Source: Agapetus fuscipes | Taxonomy: Eukaryota > Arthropoda > Insecta > Trichoptera > Glossosomatidae | DNA: 64,000 bases | Reading direction: 5' to 3' | Assembly (NCBI GenBank): GCA_951799405.1 | Contig: OX637344.1 | Span: 13,144,001-13,208,000 of the forward strand | Shown: piece after piece, positions 53,009 to 63,500 of the stretch | Layout: each line of letters opens with the position of its first letter | How positions within the stretch are numbered: the stretch's first letter is position 1 | The notes under the pieces: generated by a model | Told to the model about the DNA's origin: nothing | Databases searched by the model: none | The model's input: the letters and a program-made list of their open reading frames with translations, nothing else | Program-made: the position numbers and the translations under genes

Positions 53009-54399
53009 ATGGATTCACCAAAGATCACCTACAAATACTACTCGAATCCAGCATTTTGTGCTCAGAGCGAGGTGGTGTACACGCAGCAGAGTCCGTGCGT
53101 GTCCCCCAGGATACAGGCGGGAGTGTCGCCCCCTCGGCCAGCCAAGCCCAGCTTAAGGGCAGACAACAACAGAACCAGGACAGACATATCCGACAACCCT
53201 CTGAGGAACCAAAGCAATAAGACTGACTCTAAATATGCCAACACTCCAGATCTGCCACCGAAGCCCGGACCAAAGCCCACCAAGTACAGCACCCTCAAAG
53301 GAGAACCAAACAGAAAAGTCCTCACCAAAACAGACTCCCTGAGACAAATCCAAAGAGTGAGAAGAGGTCCTATTCTAATAAGAAGAAACAAGAGAACGGC
53401 AGATGAAAACACTGAAGAAGTCGAGATGTACCAAGTTACTGAGTCAATATCATCAGAAGTTGAGGAAAGCAACGCTGAAGAAGAAAATGAAATTGTTATG
53501 AACAGTTCCAAAGGCAGCTTGAGGGTGATCAAGCACAGGTATGCCATGATTCCTGATGACATCTTGGATGAGTATTCCCCTTCCAAGAAGAAGATTGTTG
53601 AAACGGTTCCCTCCGAGTATAATGTTGACGCTCCGAGTGAGGATGAGTATCGGGAAGTTCCAACTGAGATTGTGCGGTCTGTCAATGGCAGAGTCCACAG
53701 GTATGCAATCATTCCTTCAGATGATGAAGAGGATACTTTAGGACGTCGTACAGATGCAAGCAGCCCTCCCACATTCCACATCTCTTCCCCGGGAATGTCG
53801 AGGAAAGCATTGGAGGCAACACAGAAATTACATGAATTATTATCTACACCAAAGAAAACACCAAAGCGCCTTCAGCAGCAAACAACAAACAATAACAGCC
53901 CCTTAAAGTCATGTGCTAGTTCCCCGTCCCTGCGGGTACAGCAAAGGATCTCCACGCCAGAGCAAAGGAACGGTGTATACTTGACTCCAACAAAAGGCAT
54001 CACAGCTTCTAGCACTCCTAAACATGGAATGACCCCTTCTAAGAGCTGTGCTAACTTAACGTCACCTCCTTTACCAAGACGCAATTCAAATATTCAAAGC
54101 TTGAGATCCTCGGTCAGTCCAAAAGCACAACAAAAGCTGATTTACGCTGCTGAAGTCAGAAGTTTGAGTCCGGTCAGATATCCTACTGGAAGTCCTAGGC
54201 GTGTAGCAAGCCCCCCGAGACCACAACCAACGGGAGCAGCTTGTCCAGATTTCTTTGTCAAAGAGGCTCATGATGTTTCTCGTGATGTGGACTTGGCCTC
54301 GGAGCTTGATCGCAGCACTGAATGGGATAGACGTGGGAGAGGAAGAACCTCCAGGGCACAGCTGACCAGAGCTTCCAATACTGCCATTATTTCTCCCAG
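53009..54399 (+). CDS. spdo: sanpodo exon 1 (coding)
   Basis: The ATG at 53009 has a good context (GAAGATGG). It encodes residues 1-463 plus two bases of codon 464, all cytoplasmic. The donor is CCCAG|GTAATT; read-through would meet TAA at once. A 239-codon frame on the opposite strand is a shadow of its biased composition. Confidence 0.9.
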
Positions 54400-57101
54400 G
54401 TAATTGATTGCTTCCATTTAAAGTTGTTTGTTATTCCTATCTTTGATATAATTAAGAAGACCTTTGCCAAAAACATTTAGTAATTCGAACTGCCGTTTAT
54501 GGCACATACAAATATCTATATTTAAAAGTAACCCATCATCACGCTGTCACCTCATTTTCCTTTACCATTGAATAAAAGTACCTATTGATCATTTATTGAA
54601 TTGGCATTCACTTAATCCTGACAAATGCCTGATATTGATTAAAAGAATGGAGCATGAAGGAGAATATGAAGACTACAGGGGAAGAACAAGTAATGTCAGC
54701 TGAAAAAAATTATGAGTAGGTATTAAAGGACCGGTCCGTAGCTCAGTGGTAACACTGCGGACTCTGAATGGGAAGGTTGTGGGTTCGAATCCCGGCGGAG
54801 CACAAAAAATATACCATTTATATTTTCAAATTTGAAAAATTCATACACCTTTACCAATGACCGGTCACCAAAGGTCCATCCAGCCTTACAGCAACTGGGT
54901 CTTGCTTGAGTATTGGCGCTTTGTAGCGACGACCAAGCTCGTACACCTCTACGGCACTACAACAAGTGGCATAGACCCCTAGAGTCACTAGAATCTAGGG
55001 AGTCTCCCGCACAGGATTTCTTAAAAAAAAAAAAAACAAAATTTTAAATTTGAAATCATGGTTATTGCATGTCACAAAAAACCGGAAATACTGCCATAAA
55101 ATGTGATAGTGACTGTTGTTGCATTAAAAAATTTGCAGAGCTGTAGATACACACAGATGCCACTAGATTTCACTTTTTTTCTTACAAACTTATTTTCTTA
55201 CATTCCTTGCTGACATTCCTTGTTTTTCTCTCTAGTCTTCATATGAGAGTTCTATAATCTAATCTATAATCTAAGTTGCAAGGATATATTCATTTAAAGC
55301 TCTCAGATGTATGCCCACAAACCAACAAGTGTAGTTCGCGCTTACAAATGCTGAAGGTGTACTTACAAATAAAATCCAAACCTCAAATGAACATAAGCCC
55401 CACAACTTTTGCCGACCTTCCCTGAAACAGGGAATGAGAGTTGAATGTTTAAAAGAGTACAATGAGATAGTTAGGACATCTTGTATTAGCTGCAAATGAT
55501 GTAGGCTTGATCAGGAAAAGTTATTGACATTACAGACTGGTTCTCCGAGGGAATGCTTTGGACACAGAGTTGGAGCTGCCTGACTACAAGCTGGGCTGGG
55601 CGGAGTCCCCGGGCAGTACAGCGCTGGCTCTGGCTGCGGCCATGATGGCGCTGTGCGGGGGGCTGACCGCCTCCTTGTCATTCTACATCATGCACGCAGT
55701 GAGCTCTTCAATCATAACAATATTACGTTGTAATAAATAAATCACTTTTGTGTTCTTTCGAGGTTGACCATGTTCTACTTGCAGCTCCCACATCTGCCGA
55801 CGTTTCACTTTCACGAGCAGAAAGCATCTTCAAGGCGAGTTTCCAAAGATGATTTTGTATGAGGCTGACCACCCATACTGCAAAAAGATGGTTCATTTTG
55901 CCAATGTCTCCCCTGTTTCAAGAAAGATCGGCAAGAGTTGAAGGGCTTATGTTCATTTCAGATTGGGTTTTTATATTGTAGGCCCACATGCGGCATGTGT
56001 GAGCGCGAAATTATGCGTGTCTGCTTATGGGAATGCATTCAATATGAATCTCAAATGATACATATTATCTTTGCAACTTAGATTTAGATTTAGATCTAGA
56101 TTAGAACAACGCAACGCATTCCCAACCAGTTTACACCAACGCGCGTCCGCGAAGATAATGAAAACCGCCACAGCGCTTTGAAAACTCGCCATGAAGATGC
56201 TTTCTGCTCGTGAAAGTGAAACGTCGGCAGATGTGGGAGCTGCAAGTAGAACATGGTCAAGCTCGAAAGAACACAAAAGTTATTTGAAACACTCTTTTTC
56301 TGTAAATCACACTTCACATTACTGACAAGAACTGAATATAACCTTTTCTTGATGGTCCATAAATAAGATAAAAAAAATATGATGGAGCGTGTTACACATA
56401 GGTTTAGATTTTTTCAATAAATAAACAAAGGAAATAAAAGAAAGTAAAAGCATAGATGAATTAAAAACAAAAAATAAGAAACATATATATAGCAGGAGCC
56501 CCTTTTCAATGACCATACGGCCAAAAAAAACTATCCAAATTCAGATTCATTTTGAAATTATGTGTTACAAAACTAAAAAACTATTTATGTGATCGTCAGG
56601 AGTTTACGCAATGTTTATACTTGGAGAGAAGTGCTCTCTGTGAGCTTTGTCATCGCTCGTACTTACTTAGTAAGGGGCAGTTTCTTACACAACATCCATT
56701 TACTATGGTAATAAGGCTAAAAAAAAAAAACTAAAAAAAATCCAACTCATATGACACTTTTGTTGTTCTCTCCACAGATTGGCAAGGAATACTACCTAGA
56801 GCTGGGAGTCCTGTCTGGCTTCACGTGCTTTGTCCTGGGTGCTTTGGGTTTTCGCGCTCGCTCCCATCAGCTTCTGCCAAACCGCAACTATGTCTCAGGC
56901 TATCTGCTGTTGTCCATCCTGTCGCTGGTGTCGTGCGGAGCTCTCTTGTGGTTGCTGGTGACAGGAGGACGCTCAGATTGGATTGTGGGGCCCGCTGTGG
57001 CCACGGTGGCAATCCTCTGCTTGATGACAGCGGCCTTGGGAGCTCTCACCTCGTGTTGCTGTAGCCGACCACCCCCTGATAATCGAGTGGCTGATGTGTA
57101 G
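53009..57101 (+). CDS. spdo: Sanpodo-like four-pass Notch regulator, three coding exons
   Basis: Joining 53009-54399, 55536-55698 and 56778-57101 keeps one frame (intron phases 2 and 0, GT..AG) and gives 625 residues. NPAF at residues 13-16 is the Numb-binding motif of Drosophila Sanpodo. A long cytoplasmic region rich in Pro, Ser and Lys follows, with many SP/TP sites and two HRYA(M/I)IP motifs (176 and 230). Four membrane segments lie at ~490-514, ~524-544, ~556-580 and ~587-612, then a short tail ending RVADV. Drosophila Sanpodo (565 aa) has the same plan. Known role of the family: it acts in the Notch-receiving daughter of asymmetric divisions, traffics through endosomes, and is removed from the membrane by Numb. 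Identification rests on NPAF plus topology, not on a search. Confidence 0.85.
54729..55036 (+). mobile_element. S2 SINE with LINE-type (T1) tail
   Basis: No 5S head. GGACCGGTCCGTAGCTCAGT, B box GGGTTCGAATCCC (~54783), body, then CACCTCTACGGCACTACAAC, ATCTAGGGAGTCTCCCGCAC and poly(A). The T1 tail is shared with the LINE at 34646. Confidence 0.85.
55252..55433 (-). repeat. R1 repeat, truncated
   Basis: TATAATCTAATCTATAATCT to CCTTCCCTGAAACAGGGA, then it stops. It closely resembles 13821-14075. Confidence 0.8.
55536..55698 (+). CDS. spdo: sanpodo exon 2 (coding)
   Basis: 163 nt completing codon 464 (AG|A) and encoding 54 more residues: a linker with LPDYKLGWAESPG and the first membrane segment. 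The donor is GCA|GTGAGC. Confidence 0.88.
55744..56280. mobile_element. Foldback element M8 with ~105 bp arms, R1 in the loop
   Basis: 55744-55848 and 56175-56280 are complementary with only about three mismatches (ACTTTTGTGTTCTTTCGAG; CTGCCGACGTTTCACTTTCA). The loop holds an R1 copy (55857-56104, plus strand) and ~70 bp of original centre. As RNA, the arms could fold into a long duplex inside the intron. Confidence 0.85.
55857..56104 (+). repeat. R1 repeat in the M8 loop
   Basis: TATGAGGCTGACCACCCATA to TTTGCAACTTAGATTTAGAT; its first ~20 bp are missing. Confidence 0.8.
56778..57101 (+). CDS. spdo: sanpodo exon 3 (coding, terminal)
   Basis: 324 nt including TAG. Encodes membrane segments 2-4 and the C-terminus. 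SCCCSR after TM4 offers cysteines suited to palmitoylation (inference). Confidence 0.9.
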   Translation: MGKEYYLELGVLSGFTCFVLGALGFRARSHQLLPNRNYVSGYLLLSILSLVSCGALLWLLVTGGRSDWIVGPAVATVAILCLMTAALGALTSCCCSRPPPDNRVADV

Positions 57102-57680
57102 AGGATTGGTGAAGAGGTCAAGTCTGTGATGAGAGAAGATGCCATACAGCTGTTCCAGGTGACATGTTGAAGGACGGCTGGGTTGGGTGATGACACAATT
57201 ATGTGTACCTTCATGTCAATTCATGTGCTGACCTCATTGAATGGAGTCATCCCTAATTTTATTGACAAATTAAGCCGGGTAGCTAAAAAAAAGACATATC
57301 TACTTATTTTTTTTTAATGGTAGCAATGGACAATTATTTAAACCTGTAAGGATTGCCCAATGCAAATAACATATACTTAAATTTAAAATTTTGTGAAAAG
57401 CCCATTAAAAAATACTTAGTCAAGTAAGGTTGGAAAGTAATTAGGAGCTTTATTTCACCTTAGATTTATATTGTTACTTAAATTATATAAATGTTTAACA
57501 TAAAATTAACCTATGACCTTCCACAAAATATAAATAAATACTTACTTAGGTAGTATTAAGTACCTAAGTACTTATTTTTTTTTACAAGTGGCTACATTTT
57601 TTCCCCCTGCATTTAATTTTGTTTTATTTTTTTCAATCTGTAATTTTAAACAATAAAGACACATTGAAATATGCATTTGT
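57102..57680 (+). terminator. spdo: sanpodo 3' UTR and poly(A) signal
   Basis: AATAAA at 57652-57657 is followed by a T-rich stretch. The UTR of ~575 bp is AT-rich and free of the families seen elsewhere, which supports a continuous transcript end here. Confidence 0.7.
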
Positions 57681-58612
57681 TTTTGATTTTATTTATTTTT
57701 ACCAGCGATTTTTACTTTCTTGCTGACCCCAAGGGCCAAAAAAGAAAATCTTGTTTTTATTGAATTAATTCGTACTAGCGTCATCTCTATGAATATTAGG
57801 CAAACTTTATTATCGTGATAGTTTCTCAAACGGTCGCCAGAGTCCAAGTTTATTTACCTTTCAAGCAAAGACGTACATAGGTACACATCTGTATTTTTCT
57901 TTATTTTAATCTAACTATAAACATTTACGATCGATTGCCGTTATTTAAATATATTTGGTGATAGAAAAAAAATGTGCAAGATGTCCTGATGCCCATGGAA
58001 TGTCTGCTCTTCCCTGACGAAGCATAACAAAAAGTGAAATAAACAGGTCTGTCAAAAATCAAAATATGCTAGCTGTCATCTGTCAACTATAAAAATGCCA
58101 AATACAATGACCAAGATTTGTTTTCTATTTGTGTAAGTATTAGACGAGGTAAATAATAAAATGACCTTAATTACAGTTATTTGAAATGCGTAGCTTCACA
58201 AAAATCTATTTGTTTTTCTTTATTTAAACTGGGACAAAGAAATCTAACCTAACAAACGCTCGTGATAACAATAAATACACACAAATAACTTATCAATTAT
58301 TATTATCTGTTTCTTGGATTTCTTGTACACAATGGAATGATGTTATGATCAACGAACAAACAAAGTCCTTTCGAAAGGAAAATGAGTTTCCTACATTGAC
58401 ATTGAAAAGATTGTGATTTCGTACTAGGTATAAAAGGATAATAAATTAGTATCATCTAAACACTATCATCTAAGCATTGGAGTTTCATTTCCTGAGCTGT
58501 TGCTCCGGCACACCACTTCTGAGTTGGTGTCGTCAGAAACAGATAGAAAGAAGGAAGTTGATGGAAAGTAATGAAATGTTTATAGAAGAAGTAGAGGCAA
58601 CTCTTCAGAGAC
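57681..58612. other. Intergenic stretch between sanpodo and STARD3-like gene
   Basis: AT-rich with no recognised repeat or exon. The STARD3-like promoter or a 5' UTR exon could lie between here and 60586. Confidence 0.45.
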
Positions 58613-58873
58613 TCTGGTTACTGGTCTTAGTCTAGTGGTTAAGGCTACGGACTCGTAATCATAAGGTGGTGGTGTTGCTTCCCAGCGAAGCTCAAAAAAA
58701 TAAAAAATGCTCTGTGCTGGGTTGTAAAATTTATTTGCTGTCACAAGGATTCATTCAGCTTCACAGCAGCTACAACTTGCTTACAAAATTGACGCTAGCG
58801 GCAAAGAAGCATGTAGCTGCTTTTGCTCTTTAGGTGTGATTCACCCAATAACAGCTTGCTAATATTTTAGCCA
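58613..58873 (+). mobile_element. S2 SINE, diverged
   Basis: TCTTAGTCTAGTGGTTAAGG, GGACTCGTAATCATAAGG, GCTGGGTTGTAAAATTTATT and a T2-like end; the B box is degraded. Confidence 0.65.
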
Positions 58874-59124
58874 GATATATTAAATACCACATCCTATGAA
58901 TGTAATTAAGTACCTTTGTTATAATGAATCATTTACTATAAAATTAAGGTCAAACGTTCTGCCAATCATTTGCTGAATACATGCTCTTATAAGGATTCCA
59001 AATAACTGAATAGAAGTCCCAGCTGTATATTATGGAATAATAAGTGTGAATAGTGTTATCTTAAAAATTAAGGTCATGTATGCTTCATCGAGTGAAGTCC
59101 ACTTGTTAATAAATAAATACATAT

Positions 59125-59285
59125 AGATGGATGATTTATTTTATAAGCACTGTTTATGTGTGAATCACACCTCAAGAGCCCTCTGCGATGTTGATTGTTG
59201 CCATAGAATTGACATTGACAATTACGCAAGCAAGACCCATTTTCTGTAAGGCTAGACGGATCCTTGATCAGCGGTTTTTTGTAAG
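59125..59285 (-). mobile_element. S2 SINE body and T2 tail
   Basis: GATTTATTTTATAAGCACTG, CACACCTCAAGAGCCCTCTG and CTGTAAGGCTAGACGGATCC on the minus strand; the head is absent. Confidence 0.65.
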
Positions 59286-59370
59286 GCATATTCATATTTT
59301 TAATTTAAAATTGGTTTTAATTAATTTTACTTATTGCTGTGTAAGCTAAGGGACATTCCTTTCTTTTGTT

Positions 59371-59636
59371 CTTTGACTAATAGGTTAGTATGAGGCTGAC
59401 CCCCCATACTGTAAAAACTTGGTTCACTTTTGAAAATGCCACCCCAGTTTCAAGGAAAGGCAGTATGAGTTGCAAGATTTATGGTTATGTGAGGTTAGGC
59501 TTATTTTGTATGTACCTACACATATAGCATGTGAAAGAGCAAATATAAATGTGCCTGCTTTTGGGCATGCATTAAATATGAGCCTTTAAGTACTTATTAT
59601 TAATATAGGTATCTTTGCAACTTAGATTATAGATAA
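59371..59636 (+). repeat. R1 repeat, full length
   Basis: CTTTGACTAATAGGTTAGTA to TTTGCAACTTAGATTATAGA. Confidence 0.8.
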
Positions 59637-60586
59637 TGGCATGTGTAGATACTGGGTGTTGCAATAAAATATGAATTAAGCAAGAAAACATAGGATTTCA
59701 CATGATTACTAACCCTTCAACTGCGGGTGATACACATAGGCGTCAAGTGTAAACTTGCATACAGTGCGGCTGTCAATCATAGACGTCATCCAACTTTGAA
59801 CTTATCCCTGACATCTGTGTTAAAGAATTCAAAAGTCTGCAAGTGAAATGTGCTAAACCTTTGTGATTTTTGTTCTTGAATAACTAATACATGTGACTGT
59901 GCACATAGTTTGTTCACAAGTGTCGTCAATAAATGAAATAAATAAATGAAAGAAGAAAATAAACGAAATAAGCGAAACAATAAATGTTTTAAAAATGTGC
60001 TTGAAAAAGTATTCCGTACTGGGCTATATATTTTTATATAGCCAGAATAGGGTTATTTAATTTTTTTTAATTTCATTTAATGATGCACTACATTTTTAAT
60101 CTGCGTTTAAAAAAAATATGCTTATATCTGGCTTAGTTTTTTAATTATAGTTTTTTAAAATTTGCGTATTTTCAATATCCGGTAAAACAGGTATTTTTTT
60201 TTATTTGAGCGAATATGACTTCGATGGATCTTCGAAGTGTAGGTATTGAAGAGCCCATGTAATCAGTTTGCTAGCGACGTTTTACATCATTTTGACGTCA
60301 AACGTCCCTAAGCCAGCCGAGCTGCGTTGTGGTGGGACTCAAATTCTCCGCATTTTATTTTTGAAAATTATTTATCAATGATATCTTTATTTTCACTACT
60401 TAAAAAATATATGGTTGTGATCTTTGAAATGTACTCTACACAACCATATTATTTTCAACCGTTTTCCCTACCACTGCAGTTACCCTATATTCAGAAGCAT
60501 TCTGTGATTTTTGACAGGTTTGCCTCATAGTCTGTGTGAAAGCCGTAAGCTAGTGTTGTCACCACTAATACAAGTGAATGTTGCAG
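59637..60586. other. Unassigned stretch before the first STARD3-like exon
   Basis: AT-rich; no repeat named. Promoter elements of the downstream gene are not evident. Confidence 0.4.
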
Positions 60587-63500
60587 AGGGCCATGGAAGC
60601 GGAGTTTGCGGAGTCCCTGCTGGACAGCCGCCGCACGCTGCTGCAGGCGCAGGCCATGCTGGGCTCCAGGGACCTGGCCGCGGGCCTGAGGCACGGGGGG
60701 CGCATGTCCTCGGTCAGGAGGTTCTTCTGCCTCTACTGCACGTTTGACTTGCTGTTCACCGCACTCATCTGGCTCATATCTGTTATGGTAACACAAACAT
60801 GATTTTATGCTGTTATGTTTTTTTAGGGTTCAAATTAAAAACTGGTCTTCTTTACAGGATATTTACTTATTTTACACTTAGTTTTATTTTATACAGTTAT
60901 ATTTATTTTTTACACTTTTACATTTATTTAGCAATTTGCATTTATTTCACAGATGGTTTGTGTTCACTTTACTGTCTTTCGTGTTTAAAAGTAGAGTGTC
61001 GTATGATGACTGTCTGTCTGCAAGCTGCTCGCGCCTTTTTATACCTCAGCAATAGAAATTACTAGAGGTGGATTTCGCTAGAATCTTCTCGAAGCAGATA
61101 ATCTAGTGGCTTCTTTCCAAAATTTCTTTACCCTAGGTACTCTCAATCAACATCATCAGTTATCAACTCTCATCAGTTATAAATGTTGTACCAACCTACC
61201 TAAATATTTATGTGTATTTGCTATTTACCTAACAATACTTTTATTTTTGCGTACAACAGGTTATTACAGTTTTTTTAGTATACAGCATCAAGGCAGGACA
61301 ACATCCATCAAAGAAAACACTAATAATACATTATTTCATGTAAAATATCACAAAAAATATACAAAATAAGAAATAAATAATAGAAAATATTTATTTTTGT
61401 GTTTTAAACAGACACATCGAAGACACGTATGTATAAGTTTGCGCTTAAACATGCCGCATGTGGACCTTCAATATAAAAACCCAAATCTCAAATGAACAAA
61501 CACCCTGCAGCTCCTGCCGACCTTCCCTGAAACAGGGGTGACATCGGCAAAGTGAACCTTTCAAAGCTGAATTTGTTGCATACTCTATTAAATTAATCCA
61601 AGCAATATTGCATAATTTCTTTAAATTACTTTTCAGTTTTATACAATTTAGTAGGTGCATTATCTAACTTTGCATTAAAACAACATAAAAGCATAAACTC
61701 ATTATCCTAACTTCCAAAATATCTCTCAGATTAAAATGGATTTCTATGGATGGGAGACCAGCGCCCCTGGTGGTCAAATTGGAGCTAACCCGGAAAAAAA
61801 TATTGATTAATTACATGATTTTTCCCCCCGGTTTTTTCGGTTTGTGTTCGAGGCCCATGATAAATTCTAAATGTACCGCAGCTAATATTCATTTCCATAT
61901 TGTTCCAGTTGACAGGAGAGACCATTGTAGAGATGTGGCACCAAGAGGTGTTGGGCTACTCGGTGAAGGCATCCATGTTGGATGTCCCGGGGGTGGCTGC
62001 GCTGAGGTTCCTCCTGCTCATTGCCGCGTATGCCATCTGCCACCTGGACCACTGGTTCATGGTCGCTGTAAGTCATTCTATTCTCCAATTCCAAATCTCC
62101 AAAAGCCATTTGCATGACGCTCATTCATTTAGACTGCCTCCATTAACCTCTAAGGTTCTGGAACGCGGATCTGCGCAAATCAGTGGCAAATGGATTCCTG
62201 ATCATACATTATTCTCAACGTTTCGTTAGCGATGTAGCTAATGTCTTCACTAGATATCCTCTCTGTACGACGACTGAGAATGAACTCAAGTTCAGAGAGG
62301 GTGTCTCCTGAAAACGTTAGCTACGCCGCTAACGAAACGTCGACAATAATGTATGTTTTCCTATAACGGTATGTGTAATATCCGATCAAAAAAAATAATT
62401 TGACAGTGTAATTATAATTATTGTAAATATGTCAAATGACCGTAATTTCAACCTATACCTAACAACACGATTCCAACTCGAAAAAGTATTAAAAGAATGT
62501 AACAATATCTACTTTTATATTTACACCGCACGCACTCTTTTTGAATTTTCCGCTGCGTGGAGCTCGCCATATTGTTATTCTACGTGTTAAATAGTGTTAT
62601 ACTTACGTATAAAAATATTTCTGATCAACGGGAAGCGAGTTGTGCAAGGTAATGTTCAGCGGCGGGGGGAGGGTAGAAGGAGAAGAAAGCCATAGCAGAG
62701 ACTTTAGGGGGGGATACTTATAATATTATGCCCCATAACCTGGCATGCATCGTATTATTTTATAATACAAGAAAAATATTATCTTTTTTTAGTGTGTTGT
62801 ATTGACAAAATGTGTATTTATTTGTATGTTCTGCCACAGATGTCGTTGGTTATAATATAACGTCACAGACGCAACTGATGACTCGAATTTCAGTTTTTGA
62901 GAATGACGTGCGTCTGATTTTTGTCCATTTTAAATTTCACTTATTTATGATTTTTGATATCTCTGTGTGTACGATTTGTTGTTCACAATTTTCTGTATTT
63001 TTTTGTAAACTTAAATATGCCACTTATTCGAATACATTTCACGCTCTGTACCATTTTTCGATTGGTTTTTTGTAACCAGCTTCCCTTTGGTAAAATTTCA
63101 CCCTTCGCCACTGGTACTGATTGCATTTTTTTTTAATTTTTCTTTAGTTCTTACACAGCAATAAAATCGGAAGTAGTTTAACATACTTTTGTTACAGCAC
63201 GGGGGGTCAGCCTCATACTAAGGTATTAGTTGATAAACTTACCCCTTACCTGTGAAAATATATATGTTCCACTTCCCAAATGCTTTTCATCACTGTAATT
63301 TATTTTGTTGAATTTCAGATGACCACCAGCGGGACGTGTGCCTTCCTGATTACCAAAGTTTTCATATTCAATGTAAGTATTCACACTATGGATTCCCAAT
63401 CTCTTTCAGCCCATGGCGCACTTACGAGTTTAGTACTTGGTCACGGCCCCCTACTTAAGCTAGCTTTATTTGTGGTTTCGAATAACAACAGGGGATTGAC

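Larger units (their letters stand above)
54400..55535 (+). other. spdo: sanpodo intron 1 with two repeats
   Basis: 1136 bp holding an S2 SINE (54729-55036, plus) and an R1 part (55253-55433, minus). The acceptor is TTGACATTACAG. Confidence 0.85.
55699..56777 (+). other. spdo: sanpodo intron 2 with nested foldback
   Basis: 1079 bp. Half of it is the foldback M8 with R1 inside its loop. The acceptor is CTCTCCACAG. Confidence 0.85.

Noticed and set aside
53062..53781. 239-codon open frame on the minus strand opposite sanpodo exon 1
   Set aside because: It mirrors the Ser/Pro-rich coding strand, has no domain and no splice context; the plus-strand gene explains the region.
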